Shown here in pieces: positions 32,383 to 41,347 of a stretch of 64,000 nucleotides of DNA. Origin of the DNA: Mucilaginibacter pankratovii (lineage in GTDB: Bacteria > Bacteroidota > Bacteroidia > Sphingobacteriales > Sphingobacteriaceae); NCBI RefSeq assembly GCF_014773265.1, contig NZ_JACWMY010000010.1, positions 228,663-292,662 of the forward strand. The letters are read 5' to 3'. A program made the translations under genes and the position numbers. The notes beneath the pieces are model-generated. The model saw nothing but the letters and a program-made list of their open reading frames with translations. It was not told where the DNA came from and made no database searches. Position 1 is the stretch's first letter; every line of letters starts with the position of its first letter.

Positions 32383-32703
32383 AGTTCCAGCCCTTCTTTT
32401 ACCCAAAGATTTTTTTTTTCAAAAAGGGTTTCGGTTTACCGTGCGCTATTTTACCGCGCTGTGTTGCAAGGTGTTGCGCGAAGGCTTCGCAAGCTGAAAG
32501 CTAACACCTGAATTTTAACTTCCCCCTACTCTTTTAATTTTAGTGATGCGGGAAAAATACCCACCCCGCTCCGGGCTATTTACGGTGTTTGTTTTCAAAT
32601 ACACACAGTATCTTCGGGTAATAACTTCGCTATCGCCCAAATAGGTAGCCATAAGTTTATTATACTCATTTCCATTTACAATAAACAACCTAAAACTAAA
32701 ACA
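32383..32703. other. Gene-free gap with small hairpin
   Basis: A 321-base gap with a T tract at 32411-32420 (possible terminator for the deacetylase gene, without a good stem) and a perfect GCGAAGGCTTCGC palindrome at 32478-32490. TAAGTTTA at 32652-32659 resembles a -7 box for the next gene, but no -33 partner is at the right distance. No open reading frame is convincing. Confidence 0.4.
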
Positions 32704-33630
32704 ATGACAAACGATTTTGAAAAATTATGCGGCTGGATAGATGATCCGGCAAGCGCACTGATGGCCCAGGAAAGCTTCGACATCCAGGCAGTTTCATTTT
32801 ATAATGATATAGCCGGGGACGGGGCAGGCAAAGTTATTTTATTGCACAAGATATATGAGCAGGTTACAGGCACCAGTTTCCCGGTTTGGATGCAGGCTAT
32901 CGGCGATTGTGTTTCTTTTGGTTTCGCTTTGGGCGTAAACGTTTTGATGGCCATGCAAAAATCGTTTGATGATACGCAGGAATTTATAACCGATACAGCT
33001 ACCGAACCCATATACGGCGGATCAAGGGTAGAAATAGCCAACAATGGTGTGCCAAGGAGCATCCTTTCGCACGATGGCAGTACCGGCATCTGGGCCGCAC
33101 AATGGATAAAACAGTTTGGCATATTGCTTAGGCAGGTTTACGATACGGTAGACCTGTCGGCATACTCGGGCCCAAGAGCTAAAAACTGGGGGCAGCAAGG
33201 GGTGCCCGACTTTTTAGAACCTATAGCACGTTTACACCCCGTACAAAATTACGCCCTGGTTACTTCGTATGAAGAAGCGAGGGACGCCATAGCAAATGGA
33301 TACCCGGTGGTAGTGGCATCAAACAGAGGGTTTAGGAACCAGCGTGATGCCGAAGGTTTTGCCGCGCCGTATGGCACCTGGTCTCATTGCATGTGTTTTG
33401 TTGCTGTTGATGATGCTGCGGACCGCAAGGGCTTGCTCTGCTGCAATTCGTGGGGAAATGACTGGATAGACGGGCCTAAAAGACACGACCAACCAGATGG
33501 CTCCTTTTGGGTAGATGCCGCCGTGGCTGATGATATGCTAAAAGACAGGGATAGTTATGCTTTGAGCAACTTTGTTGGCTTCCAAAGGCAAAACGTTACC
33601 CAACTGATGCAGAAGTTTAATCTTCTTTAA
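32704..33630 (+). CDS. Papain-like (C1-fold) cysteine protease, leaderless and without prodomain
   Basis: A 308-residue protein whose active-site set matches papain-fold enzymes: Q64 (oxyanion) and C69 in QAIGDCVSFGFA, H228 in GTWSHCMCFVAVDD, and N248 in CCNSWGNDW. There is no signal peptide and no recognisable inhibitory prodomain, so it seems to be cytoplasmic and active as made, which is unusual for a bacterial C1 enzyme. The QxIGDCVSFG form is reminiscent of phage-encoded proteases, but no other phage gene is nearby. It is a single gene with its own terminator at 33675. The substrate is unknown; it could process a phage, toxin or secreted protein. Confidence 0.8.
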   Translation: MTNDFEKLCGWIDDPASALMAQESFDIQAVSFYNDIAGDGAGKVILLHKIYEQVTGTSFPVWMQAIGDCVSFGFALGVNVLMAMQKSFDDTQEFITDTATEPIYGGSRVEIANNGVPRSILSHDGSTGIWAAQWIKQFGILLRQVYDTVDLSAYSGPRAKNWGQQGVPDFLEPIARLHPVQNYALVTSYEEARDAIANGYPVVVASNRGFRNQRDAEGFAAPYGTWSHCMCFVAVDDAADRKGLLCCNSWGNDWIDGPKRHDQPDGSFWVDAAVADDMLKDRDSYALSNFVGFQRQNVTQLMQKFNLL

Positions 33631-33674
33631 ACCAAAGCTTGATATACGTAATTTATCTAAACCTATTTACGCCC

Positions 33675-33711
33675 ATGTCCCCGCAAGATCAATACTTGCG
33701 GGGCATTTTTG
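33675..33711 (+). terminator. Intrinsic terminator of the papain-like gene
   Basis: CCCCGCAAG and CTTGCGGGG form a perfect 9-bp stem around ATCAATA, followed by CATTTTT, 48 bases after the stop. Confidence 0.85.
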
Positions 33712-33903
33712 CGGAATATAAATTCAAAAACCATTGCAAAACCTTGAGTTTTTGTGACGGGTTTACTGCAAAGACCATATGCTAACATAAAAAAATAAGA
33801 AATTTATGCACTTTTTTGCACACGAAAACGTGCTCACAAATGCTAATGATATTTGAATTTATTGGCGGTTGTATCAATAATATTTTTCAAATTCGTATCA
33901 ATT

Positions 33904-34743
33904 ATGAACCTTCACACTATAGATACAGGTTTTTTTAAATTGGATGGCGGGGCTGTGTTTGGCGTAGTCCCCAAATCCATCTGGCAAAAAACTAACCCGG
34001 CCGACGAGAACAACCTGTGTACCTGGGCCATGCGCTGCCTGCTGATAGAGGACGGCGACCGGCTAATATTGATAGATACCGGTATCGGCAATAAACAAAG
34101 CGAGAAGTTTTTTAGCCACTATTACCTGCACGGCAATGCTACCATGGATAGTTCACTTGCCGCCAAAGGTTTCCACCGGGATGATATAACGGATGTGTTC
34201 CTCACCCACCTCCATTTCGACCATGTAGGCGGTGCAGTTACGCGCGATGGGGAATTGCTGAAACCGGCCTTTAAAAATGCCACCTACTGGAGTAACCCGC
34301 AGCATTGGGACTGGGCCGTAAACCCAAACGACCGGGAGAAAGCCTCCTTTTTGAAAGAGAACATTTTACCGATACAGGAAAGCGGGCAATTGCGTTTTAT
34401 AGATGCCGTGGATGGTGCAAGCTTTACTGATGATATCAGCATCCGCCTGGCCTATGGGCATACCGATGCCATGATGCTGCCCCTGATCAATTACAAAGGC
34501 AGGCAGATATTATATATGGCCGATCTGCTGCCCTCTGTTGGGCATTTGCCCCTGCCCTATGTAATGGCCTATGATATGTTCCCGCTGAAAACGTTGGAAG
34601 AGCGCAAAGTGTTTTGGAATGAGGCAGTTGAAAAAGAATACATATTGTATTTAGAACACGACCCGGTAAACGAATGTTGTACTTTGCAGCAAACCGAGAA
34701 AGGCATTAAGGTTAACGAAATATTTAGCCTTGATAAACTTTAA
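33904..34743 (+). CDS. MBL-fold metallohydrolase
   Basis: A 279-residue cytoplasmic metallo-beta-lactamase-fold hydrolase. Metal-binding motif THLHFDHVGG is complete; further ligands are seen in GHTDAMMLPL, YMADLLPS and LEHDPVNE. The order and length resemble N-acyl-homoserine lactonase-like hydrolases (AiiA relatives), but lactonase, phosphodiesterase or general ester activity are all possible. The ATG at 33904 was chosen because the family starts near INLHTIDTG-type residues (here MNLHTIDTGFF); an upstream alternative adds a hydrophobic stretch not typical of the family. It stands alone between two terminator-bounded units and precedes rpoD. Confidence 0.9.
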   Translation: MNLHTIDTGFFKLDGGAVFGVVPKSIWQKTNPADENNLCTWAMRCLLIEDGDRLILIDTGIGNKQSEKFFSHYYLHGNATMDSSLAAKGFHRDDITDVFLTHLHFDHVGGAVTRDGELLKPAFKNATYWSNPQHWDWAVNPNDREKASFLKENILPIQESGQLRFIDAVDGASFTDDISIRLAYGHTDAMMLPLINYKGRQILYMADLLPSVGHLPLPYVMAYDMFPLKTLEERKVFWNEAVEKEYILYLEHDPVNECCTLQQTEKGIKVNEIFSLDKL

Positions 34744-34814
34744 TTTTGCTTTTAATATATCAATAAATATTGCATTTTAGCAACGGCGTTTTTTAACTTT
34801 AAGAAACAAAATTA

Positions 34815-34822
34815 TAGCTTTG
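34815..34822 (+). promoter_or_regulatory. -7 box of rpoD (TAGCTTTG)
   Basis: TAGCTTTG is a full match to TAnnTTTG, 43 bases before the rpoD start. The -33 position holds only a T-rich stretch, so strength is uncertain. Confidence 0.55.
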
Positions 34823-34865
34823 CACGTTCAATTCTAAAAAACAGAATCGAGGTTTAACTAAATAG

Positions 34866-35726
34866 ATGAGACAACTCAAAATAACGCAATCCATTACCAA
34901 TCGTGAGTCGCAATCCCTCGACAAATACCTGCACGAAATTGGTAAAGTTGATTTGATCACTGCCGAAGAAGAAGTAATCTTAGCTCAAAAAATACGCGAG
35001 GGCGACCAGGCTGCATTAGAAAGGTTAACAAAAACCAACCTTCGCTTTGTGGTGTCTGTTGCCAAACAATATCAAAACCAGGGCCTTACCCTCGGCGACC
35101 TTATAAACGAAGGCAATTTAGGCCTTATTAAAGCCGCAAAGCGTTTCGATGAAACCAAGGGATTCAAATTCATTTCGTACGCCGTTTGGTGGATCCGCCA
35201 GTCGATACTGCAGGCTATTGCCGAGCAAAGCCGTATAGTACGTTTACCATTGAACCAGGTAGGTTCGCTTAGTAAAATAAGCAAGGCATTCAGCAAGTTA
35301 GAGCAGGAATACGAGCGCGAGCCATCTCCTGAAGAACTGGCAGATATACTGGAAACTACTGTAGATAAGATCTCTGATACGCTGAGTAACAGCGGTCGCC
35401 ATGTAAGTATGGACGCCCCCTTTGTACAGGGCGAAGAAAATACTTTGCTGGATGTACTGGAAAACCAGGAACCAAATACCGATTCGATATTGATCAACGA
35501 GTCGTTATCAGAAGAAATAAAGCGCTCTTTATCCACCCTTACCGAACGCGAGCGCGAAATCATTGTATTGTTCTTCGGCTTGGGTAGTAACCACCCGCTG
35601 TCGCTGGAAGAAATTGGCGAAAAGTTCAATTTAACCCGCGAACGAGTGCGCCAGATAAAAGATAAGGCGCTGCAACGTTTACGCCATACCTCACGCAGTA
35701 AGATCCTGAAATCATACCTGGGATAA
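34866..35726 (+). CDS. rpoD: RNA polymerase primary sigma factor
   Basis: A 286-residue sigma-70 family factor, the short form of the housekeeping sigma factor used by Bacteroidota (no long acidic region 1.1). Region 1.2 is seen in SLDKYLHEIGKVDLITAEEE, region 2.1-2.4 in NLRFVVSVAKQYQNQGLTLGDLINEGNLGLIKA and SYAVWWIRQSI, region 3 around IVRLPLNQVGSLSKI, and region 4 in LSLEEIGEKFNLTRERVRQIK. It recognises TTTG/TAnnTTTG promoters like those seen in this window. The gene is monocistronic, with a -7 box upstream and a terminator at 35750. Confidence 0.97.
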   Translation: MRQLKITQSITNRESQSLDKYLHEIGKVDLITAEEEVILAQKIREGDQAALERLTKTNLRFVVSVAKQYQNQGLTLGDLINEGNLGLIKAAKRFDETKGFKFISYAVWWIRQSILQAIAEQSRIVRLPLNQVGSLSKISKAFSKLEQEYEREPSPEELADILETTVDKISDTLSNSGRHVSMDAPFVQGEENTLLDVLENQEPNTDSILINESLSEEIKRSLSTLTEREREIIVLFFGLGSNHPLSLEEIGEKFNLTRERVRQIKDKALQRLRHTSRSKILKSYLG

Positions 35727-35749
35727 TACCTCAGATCAACTTATAAAAG

Positions 35750-35777
35750 CCTCCGCCCGAACAGCGGAGGTTTTTTT
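35750..35777 (+). terminator. Intrinsic terminator of rpoD
   Basis: CCTCCGC and GCGGAGG pair around CCGAACA and are followed by seven T residues. Confidence 0.9.
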
Positions 35778-35854
35778 ATGCTCTTTATTGCCTGTTGGGC
35801 AATATCAATTTACCGATTGCGTTTACCGCTTGTCTGCCTGGCACAATTAACTCA

Positions 35855-36157
35855 ATGTCTGATATCCGCAAGCTCGTCTGGTATTTTTACAAACCCATTT
35901 TACTCTGGAACCTCGCGTTCAGTTTTGTTTGTTTATGGTTTATATACCTGTATGGCGTTAAAATTGCCGGTTTGATCTTGTTTTTCAAGCTGATAGGCTA
36001 CGCGGCTACCACCTACCTGCAAAGTTATACCGCCAAAAATGTATACATGTATTACCGCAACGCGGGCTACAGTATCCGGCGGATGTACGCTTACACCTAC
36101 GGCATCGACCTTACCCTCTACTTCGCCATGTTAACCATCTACCTTTTAATAAAATGA
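35855..36157 (+). CDS. Small unknown membrane protein paired with an ABC ATPase
   Basis: A 100-residue membrane protein with two or three helices (ILLWNLAFSFVCLWFIYLYGV, LILFFKLIGYAATTYL, DLTLYFAMLTIYLLI) and a tyrosine-rich loop (NVYMYYRNAGYSIRRMYAYTY). I do not recognise it. Its stop overlaps the start of the ATPase gene by 4 bases (ATGA), so the two products are made together. The ATG at 35855 is preferred over a longer frame that begins inside the rpoD terminator region. A protein this small cannot be a normal ABC permease, unless it oligomerises. Confidence 0.75.
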   Translation: MSDIRKLVWYFYKPILLWNLAFSFVCLWFIYLYGVKIAGLILFFKLIGYAATTYLQSYTAKNVYMYYRNAGYSIRRMYAYTYGIDLTLYFAMLTIYLLIK

Positions 36158-36810
36158 AAACACTAAAGGTAGACAGCGTGCAGCTGGAGTTCGATGGGCG
36201 CAAGATACTGCAGAGTGTATATCTTAACTGCAGGCAGGGCGAAGTAATAGGTTTGCTGGGGCGCAACGGCTGCGGAAAGTCATCGCTATTAAAAATCATC
36301 TTCGGCACGCTTGAGGCGGGCTACCGCTATGTAAGTATAGATGAGCAATATATTCAAAAGGGGTATCATCATAATCGTATTGCCTATCTGCCGCAGCATA
36401 ACTACCTGCCTGCCGGCATCAAGATAGAAAAGCTGGCGAAGCAAATAGTAGATCCGCAATCGTGGGCGGAGTTTACCGAACTGTCCATTTTTCAGCGTAA
36501 CGCCGGTAAAAAGATCCACGAACTTTCCGGCGGAGAACTGCGACAATTGGAAACCATGATGATCATTCACAGCCGTGCCGATTTTATATTATTAGATGAG
36601 CCCTTTACCCATATCTCCCCTATCCAGGCAGAGGAGTTTAAGCCGGTGATCCGCGCCTGCGCCAAACGCAAAGGCATCATTATAACCGACCACCAATACC
36701 ACAACATCCTCGAAGTAAGCGATAAGGTAATTTTATTGAGCGATGGGGTAACAAAACACATCAACAATAATGATGAACTGGTTACTTACGGGTATCTTAG
36801 CGGGAAGTAA
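36154..36810 (+). CDS. ABC-type ATPase, LptB-like
   Basis: A 218-residue cytoplasmic ATPase. Walker A is LLGRNGCGKSSLL (about 32-44), Q-loop LPQHNYLP, signature LSGGELRQ, Walker B FILLDEPFTHISPI, switch histidine in ITDHQYHN. The HISPI stretch after Walker B resembles LptB/LivF-type ATPases. Its only linked membrane partner is the 100-residue protein that overlaps it by 4 bases. The pair could be a minimal transporter, an exporter of a small molecule or a regulator of another permease; the sequence does not decide. Confidence 0.88.
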   Translation: MKTLKVDSVQLEFDGRKILQSVYLNCRQGEVIGLLGRNGCGKSSLLKIIFGTLEAGYRYVSIDEQYIQKGYHHNRIAYLPQHNYLPAGIKIEKLAKQIVDPQSWAEFTELSIFQRNAGKKIHELSGGELRQLETMMIIHSRADFILLDEPFTHISPIQAEEFKPVIRACAKRKGIIITDHQYHNILEVSDKVILLSDGVTKHINNNDELVTYGYLSGK

Positions 36811-36821
36811 ACATCAATACC

Positions 36822-37607
36822 ATGATCATCCCAATTTACCAGGCCGATGCCTTTACCGATAAGCTTTTCGGCGGTAACCCGGCTGCTGTTTGTCCGCTTA
36901 GCGAGTGGCTGCCCGATGCTGTGATGCAAAAGATAGCTTTGGAAAACAACCTTGCCGAAACCGCCTTTTTTGTAAAGAACGAGAATGGCTACCTGCTGCG
37001 CTGGTTTACGCCCGAGCTGGAGATAGACCTTTGCGGCCACGCCACCCTTGCCTCGGCCCATATTATTTTTACCGAGTTGGGCTATGATGGCGATACCATT
37101 TATTTCGATACCGTAAAAGCGGGCACCCTGGCCGTAAAGCGCGATGGCAATAAATATTGTATGGATTTCCCATCGAGGCCGCCCTTCGCAGCAGACGCGC
37201 CCGAAGGTTTGGTAGCGGCATTGGGGGGTAAGAAGCCGCTGAAGGTATTGCGCTCGCGGGATTATATGCTGGTTTACGAAAGCGAAGAAGATGTAACGGG
37301 TATCGTTCCGGATCATTCTGCTTTAGCCAAAATAGATACACTGGGCGTAATCGTTACCGCGCCGGGTAAGGAGGTTGATTTTGTGTCGCGGTTCTTTGCC
37401 CCTGCTGCCGGCGTACCCGAGGACCCGGTTACCGGTTCGGCGCATTGCAATTTAATTCCGTACTGGGCCGGCAAATTAGGCAAAAACACATTACATGCTT
37501 ACCAGGTCAGTGCACGTAAAGGCGAGCTTTGGTGCGAATTGAAAGGCGACAGGGTATTGATGGCTGGTAAAGCGGTTACTTATTTAAAGGGAGAAATTTA
37601 CGTTTAG
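36822..37607 (+). CDS. PhzF family isomerase
   Basis: A 261-residue protein of the PhzF/diaminopimelate-epimerase-like fold. The N-terminus IYQADAFTDKLFGGNPAAVCPL is the family signature; the catalytic Glu is expected in NNLAETAFF, and the second half shows VDFVSRFFAPAAGVPEDPVTGSAHC, also diagnostic. Most PhzF relatives outside phenazine pathways have no known substrate; isomerisation of a small acid or amino acid is the usual guess. It begins 11 bases after the ABC ATPase stop and may be co-transcribed with that pair. Confidence 0.93.
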   Translation: MIIPIYQADAFTDKLFGGNPAAVCPLSEWLPDAVMQKIALENNLAETAFFVKNENGYLLRWFTPELEIDLCGHATLASAHIIFTELGYDGDTIYFDTVKAGTLAVKRDGNKYCMDFPSRPPFAADAPEGLVAALGGKKPLKVLRSRDYMLVYESEEDVTGIVPDHSALAKIDTLGVIVTAPGKEVDFVSRFFAPAAGVPEDPVTGSAHCNLIPYWAGKLGKNTLHAYQVSARKGELWCELKGDRVLMAGKAVTYLKGEIYV

Positions 37608-37609
37608 CA

Positions 37610-37689
37610 GCGCCCCCCAGCCCCCTGAAGGGGGAGCTTTTTACACGCTCAAATAAATTTCAACTCCCCCTTCAGGGGGTTGGGGGGCT
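37610..37689. repeat. Composite palindrome, family A-like, copy 3
   Basis: The hairpin CCCCCTGAAGGGGG and its inverted mate CCCCCTTCAGGGGG lie within outer arms GCCCCCCAG and TTGGGGGGC. Arrangement and spacing match family A with changed stem sequence. It fills most of the gap before smc. Confidence 0.75.
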
Positions 37690-37744
37690 AAAGTTTTTTT
37701 CCTATCTTCAAGGTTTGAATTTTTAGATACGGACATCTCCCTGA

Positions 37745-40700
37745 ATGCAGCTTACTCAATTAGAAATCAAGGGTTTCAAAAGCTTTGGCGATAAAATAAC
37801 CATCAACTTTAATGAGGGTGTTACCGCTATTGTGGGGCCCAATGGCTGTGGTAAGAGCAATGTAGTAGATGCCATCCGCTGGGTTTTGGGCGAGCAAAGT
37901 ACCCGGATGCTGCGATCGGAGAAGATGGATAATGTTATTTTTAACGGAACCAAGAGCCGTAAGGCGGCCAATTTAGCCGAGGTATCGCTCACTTTCGATA
38001 ATACCAAAAACATCCTCCCTACCGATTTTTCGCAGGTAACATTAACCCGCCGCCTGTACCGCACGGGCGAAAGCGAGTACCGCCTGAACGATGTGCAATG
38101 CCGCCTGAAGGACATCACCGATATGTTTATGGATACCGGCGTAGGTGCCGATTCCTACTCCATCATCGAGCTGCGGATGATAGACGAGATCATCAACAAC
38201 AAGGAAGGCTCGCGCCGTAATTTGTTTGAGGAAGCGTCGGGCATCTCCAAATACAAGCTACGCAAAAAACAAACCTTCAGCAAGTTAAAAGATACCGAGG
38301 CCGACCTGGAGCGCGTGGAGGACCTGCTTTTCGAGATCGAAAAAAACCTGAAAACCCTGGAGAACCAGGCTAAGAAAACCGAACGCTACTACCGCCTGCG
38401 CGATCAGTATAAAATATTGAGCATGTCGCTCGCATCCTTTCGCATTGCGGGGTTCAGCAAGACACTGGCGGAGATTGAGGAAAAAGAGCAGAAGCAACGG
38501 GTAGAACGTTCTGGCCTATCCACCAAAATAGATACTTTGGAAGCGGCCCTGCAGCAGCAAAAGTTGGATAGCCTTACGCGGGAAAAGAACCTTGCTGCAC
38601 AGCAGAAAACCACCAACGAATTTGTATCAAAGATCCGTGCATACGAAAGCGAAAAGCGCATTAAGAACGAGCAGTTAAAACATCAGCAGGATAAAGAAAG
38701 CCGCTTAAAGGAAGAACTGGAGCGGGATACCAACCAGCACAAGCACGTTCAGTATAATATTAAGCGCCTCAACGAGGAAAAAATGCAGGAGGATGAAAAC
38801 CTGCAAACCATTACCGCCCGCGTTGCCGAGCTAAAAGCCGCGGTAGATGATCTGCGCCTTTCGCAAACGGAAGCGCGTGCCGAATTGAATGAGCTAAACG
38901 CGGTAAACAACCGCCTGCAAAACCAGGTTTATAAAACCGAAAAGGATATTGATATCCTGAATATCCAGCAGCAGGCCCTGGAGCAGGAAAGCCTGCGCAA
39001 TATGGAGGATGCCAGCAACAAGGAGGTGGAACTCTCCCACTTTAACCGCGTTGTTGCCGAACTGGATGGCCGTACCGAAACGCTGAAAAGCGAATACGAA
39101 CTTGCTGTTGATGCAGAAAACAAGCTGCAGGAACAGATAATAACTACCGAGGGCGAGTTAAAAACCGTTACCGAAAGCATTGCCGCCGATAGCCGCAAGC
39201 TGGATGCAAAGCAGAACGAATACAACCTTACCAAAAGCATGGTTGATAATTTGGAGGGTTTCCCCGAGTCGATCCGTTTCCTCAAAAAGAACACCAACTG
39301 GGCCAAAAATATTACCCTGTTCAGCGATATACTGTTTTGTAAGGAAGAATACCGCATAGCGATAGAAAACTACCTGGAGCCGCTGATGAACCACTATGTG
39401 GTGAATAATTACGATGAGGCGATAGCAGCGATCAACCTGCTCAGCAATTCATCAAAAGGCAGGGCACAATTTTTTATATTAGATAATTATAGCGCAGAAA
39501 CAGCAGTTGCCAATGTTAATTTAAGTGGAGTATCTATCCCTGCCCTATCGGTTATTGAAGTAGAGCCGCGTTATGCTCCTCTTTGTACCCACTTACTCAA
39601 AAATGTTTATTTGGTAAATGACCATACGGAACAGGATATTAATAACATGGCTCTGCCCGATGGCGTGGTGCTTATTGGCAAAAGCGGGAAGTTCAATAAA
39701 TCGCGCCATACCATGGCGGGTGGTTCGGTAGGTTTGTTTGAGGGTAAGCGAATTGGGCGCGCCAAGAATTTGGATAACCTGCTGAAGGAAATTAAGCAAG
39801 CGGAAACGCGCATTGGTGCATTCAAAAATCAAAGCCAGGAGCTACAGAGCACATTAACTGCCCTAAAAGCATCCGGCAAAGCAAACGAGATCAGGCAAAA
39901 ACAAATCGATCTTAATAAACTGAACACCGAACTGGTAACGGTAAAAACAAAGCAGGAACAATACCAGGCCTTTATTGAGAACAGCCTCAACCGCAAACAG
40001 GATATTGCAAACAAAATAGCCGGCATCAAACTCGAGATACAAACGCTGCAACCGGCTTTGGTTGAGTACCGCGAGCAAAAACAGGCGCAGGCCGACCTGA
40101 TGCTGGATAAGCAACAAGCCTTTAACGAGCTGAACGAGTTTGTATCCGTGCAGTCCAACGCCTACAACCAGGAAAATATCCGCTTCCATCAGCAGCAGAA
40201 CAAGGTTTCGGGTTTGCTGAAGGATTTGGAGTACCGCGAATCGCAGCTGGATAACCTGGATGGCCGTATTATGCACAATAGCGCCGAGATGGAGAAAGTG
40301 AAGGCGTTGATCAAAGAGAACCTGCAGCAAACCGGCGATAGCGACGAGGACCTGTTGGGGATGTACGAGCAAAAAGAAAACCTTGAAAAAGCTACCCAGG
40401 AAGCCGAGCGAGAGTATTATACATGGCGCGGCAGCATCACCGAGAGTGAGAACGAGATACTGGTATTACGCCGCAATAAAGACCAGGCCGAACTGATAGA
40501 GAACGAATTGAAGGATGCCCGCAATAACTTAAAACTGGAACTGAACGCACTTAAAGAGCGCCTTTCGGTAGAGTTTAATGTAGATATTGCCGACCTCCCC
40601 GAAACGGAAGAAAATCAAACTGAAAGCGAAGCCGACATACGTGAGCGTACCGATAAACTGAAACGCCAGATGGATGATTTTGGCGCCATTAACCCGATGG

Positions 40701-41287
40701 CGGTAGAGGCTTATAACGAGATGAGCGAACGCCACAGCTTTATCCAGGCACAAAAGAAGGACCTGGCGGAGGCAAAGGCATCGCTTTTAGCTACTATTCA
40801 GGAAATTGATGATACTGCTAAAGAAAAATTCATGTCGGCGTTTACGCTGGTGCGCGAGAATTTCATTAAAGTGTTCCGCTCATTATTTAACGAGGAAGAC
40901 AGCTGCGACCTCATCCTCTCCGACCCATCGCACCCGCTGGAATCGGAAATAGATATCATCGCCCGGCCAAAAGGCAAGCGCCCCCTATCTATCAACCAGC
41001 TTTCGGGGGGGGAGAAAACACTTACAGCAACGGCCATCCTGTTCTCGCTTTACCTGCTTAAACCTGCCCCTTTCTGTATTTTTGATGAGGTGGATGCCCC
41101 GCTTGATGATACCAATATTGATAAGTTTAACAATATCATCCGCAAATTCTCAAAAGAATCGCAGTTTATCATCATATCGCACAACAAACGCACTATCGCC
41201 TGTACCGATATTATCTACGGTGTTACCATGGTAGAGCAAGGCATCTCCCGCGTAGTGCCTGTAGATCTGCGCGAACTGGCCGACTAA
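37745..41287 (+). CDS. smc: Chromosome segregation protein SMC
   Basis: An 1180-residue SMC ATPase that condenses and segregates DNA with ScpA/ScpB. The N-terminal head has LEIKGFKSFGDK and Walker A GPNGCGKSN (about residues 32-40); long coiled coils (about 165-500 and 670-1010) flank a hinge around residues 510-660 (LEGFPESIRF, YLEPLMNHYVV, AGGSVGLFEGKRIG). The C-terminal head has signature NQLSGGEKTLTATAILF and Walker B PFCIFDEVDAPLDD. Length is normal. It stands alone and ends at a strong terminator. The scpA and scpB genes are not in the window. Confidence 0.98.
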   Translation: MQLTQLEIKGFKSFGDKITINFNEGVTAIVGPNGCGKSNVVDAIRWVLGEQSTRMLRSEKMDNVIFNGTKSRKAANLAEVSLTFDNTKNILPTDFSQVTLTRRLYRTGESEYRLNDVQCRLKDITDMFMDTGVGADSYSIIELRMIDEIINNKEGSRRNLFEEASGISKYKLRKKQTFSKLKDTEADLERVEDLLFEIEKNLKTLENQAKKTERYYRLRDQYKILSMSLASFRIAGFSKTLAEIEEKEQKQRVERSGLSTKIDTLEAALQQQKLDSLTREKNLAAQQKTTNEFVSKIRAYESEKRIKNEQLKHQQDKESRLKEELERDTNQHKHVQYNIKRLNEEKMQEDENLQTITARVAELKAAVDDLRLSQTEARAELNELNAVNNRLQNQVYKTEKDIDILNIQQQALEQESLRNMEDASNKEVELSHFNRVVAELDGRTETLKSEYELAVDAENKLQEQIITTEGELKTVTESIAADSRKLDAKQNEYNLTKSMVDNLEGFPESIRFLKKNTNWAKNITLFSDILFCKEEYRIAIENYLEPLMNHYVVNNYDEAIAAINLLSNSSKGRAQFFILDNYSAETAVANVNLSGVSIPALSVIEVEPRYAPLCTHLLKNVYLVNDHTEQDINNMALPDGVVLIGKSGKFNKSRHTMAGGSVGLFEGKRIGRAKNLDNLLKEIKQAETRIGAFKNQSQELQSTLTALKASGKANEIRQKQIDLNKLNTELVTVKTKQEQYQAFIENSLNRKQDIANKIAGIKLEIQTLQPALVEYREQKQAQADLMLDKQQAFNELNEFVSVQSNAYNQENIRFHQQQNKVSGLLKDLEYRESQLDNLDGRIMHNSAEMEKVKALIKENLQQTGDSDEDLLGMYEQKENLEKATQEAEREYYTWRGSITESENEILVLRRNKDQAELIENELKDARNNLKLELNALKERLSVEFNVDIADLPETEENQTESEADIRERTDKLKRQMDDFGAINPMAVEAYNEMSERHSFIQAQKKDLAEAKASLLATIQEIDDTAKEKFMSAFTLVRENFIKVFRSLFNEEDSCDLILSDPSHPLESEIDIIARPKGKRPLSINQLSGGEKTLTATAILFSLYLLKPAPFCIFDEVDAPLDDTNIDKFNNIIRKFSKESQFIIISHNKRTIACTDIIYGVTMVEQGISRVVPVDLRELAD

Positions 41288-41289
41288 AC

Positions 41290-41325
41290 AAAAAAGGCGT
41301 CCCGGTTTCCCGAAACGCCTTTTTA
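41290..41325 (+). terminator. Bidirectional terminator between smc and the S41 protease gene
   Basis: AAAAAGGCGT and ACGCCTTTTT pair around CCCGGTTTCCCGAA. The A and T tracts on both sides can serve both convergent genes. Confidence 0.9.
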
Positions 41326-41347
41326 TCGTTATCTATAACACCTAAAA

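Noticed and set aside
39863..40372. Minus-strand open frame inside smc
   Set aside because: It is antisense to the coiled-coil part of SMC, whose glutamine/leucine/glutamate-rich codons produce hydrophobic shadows.
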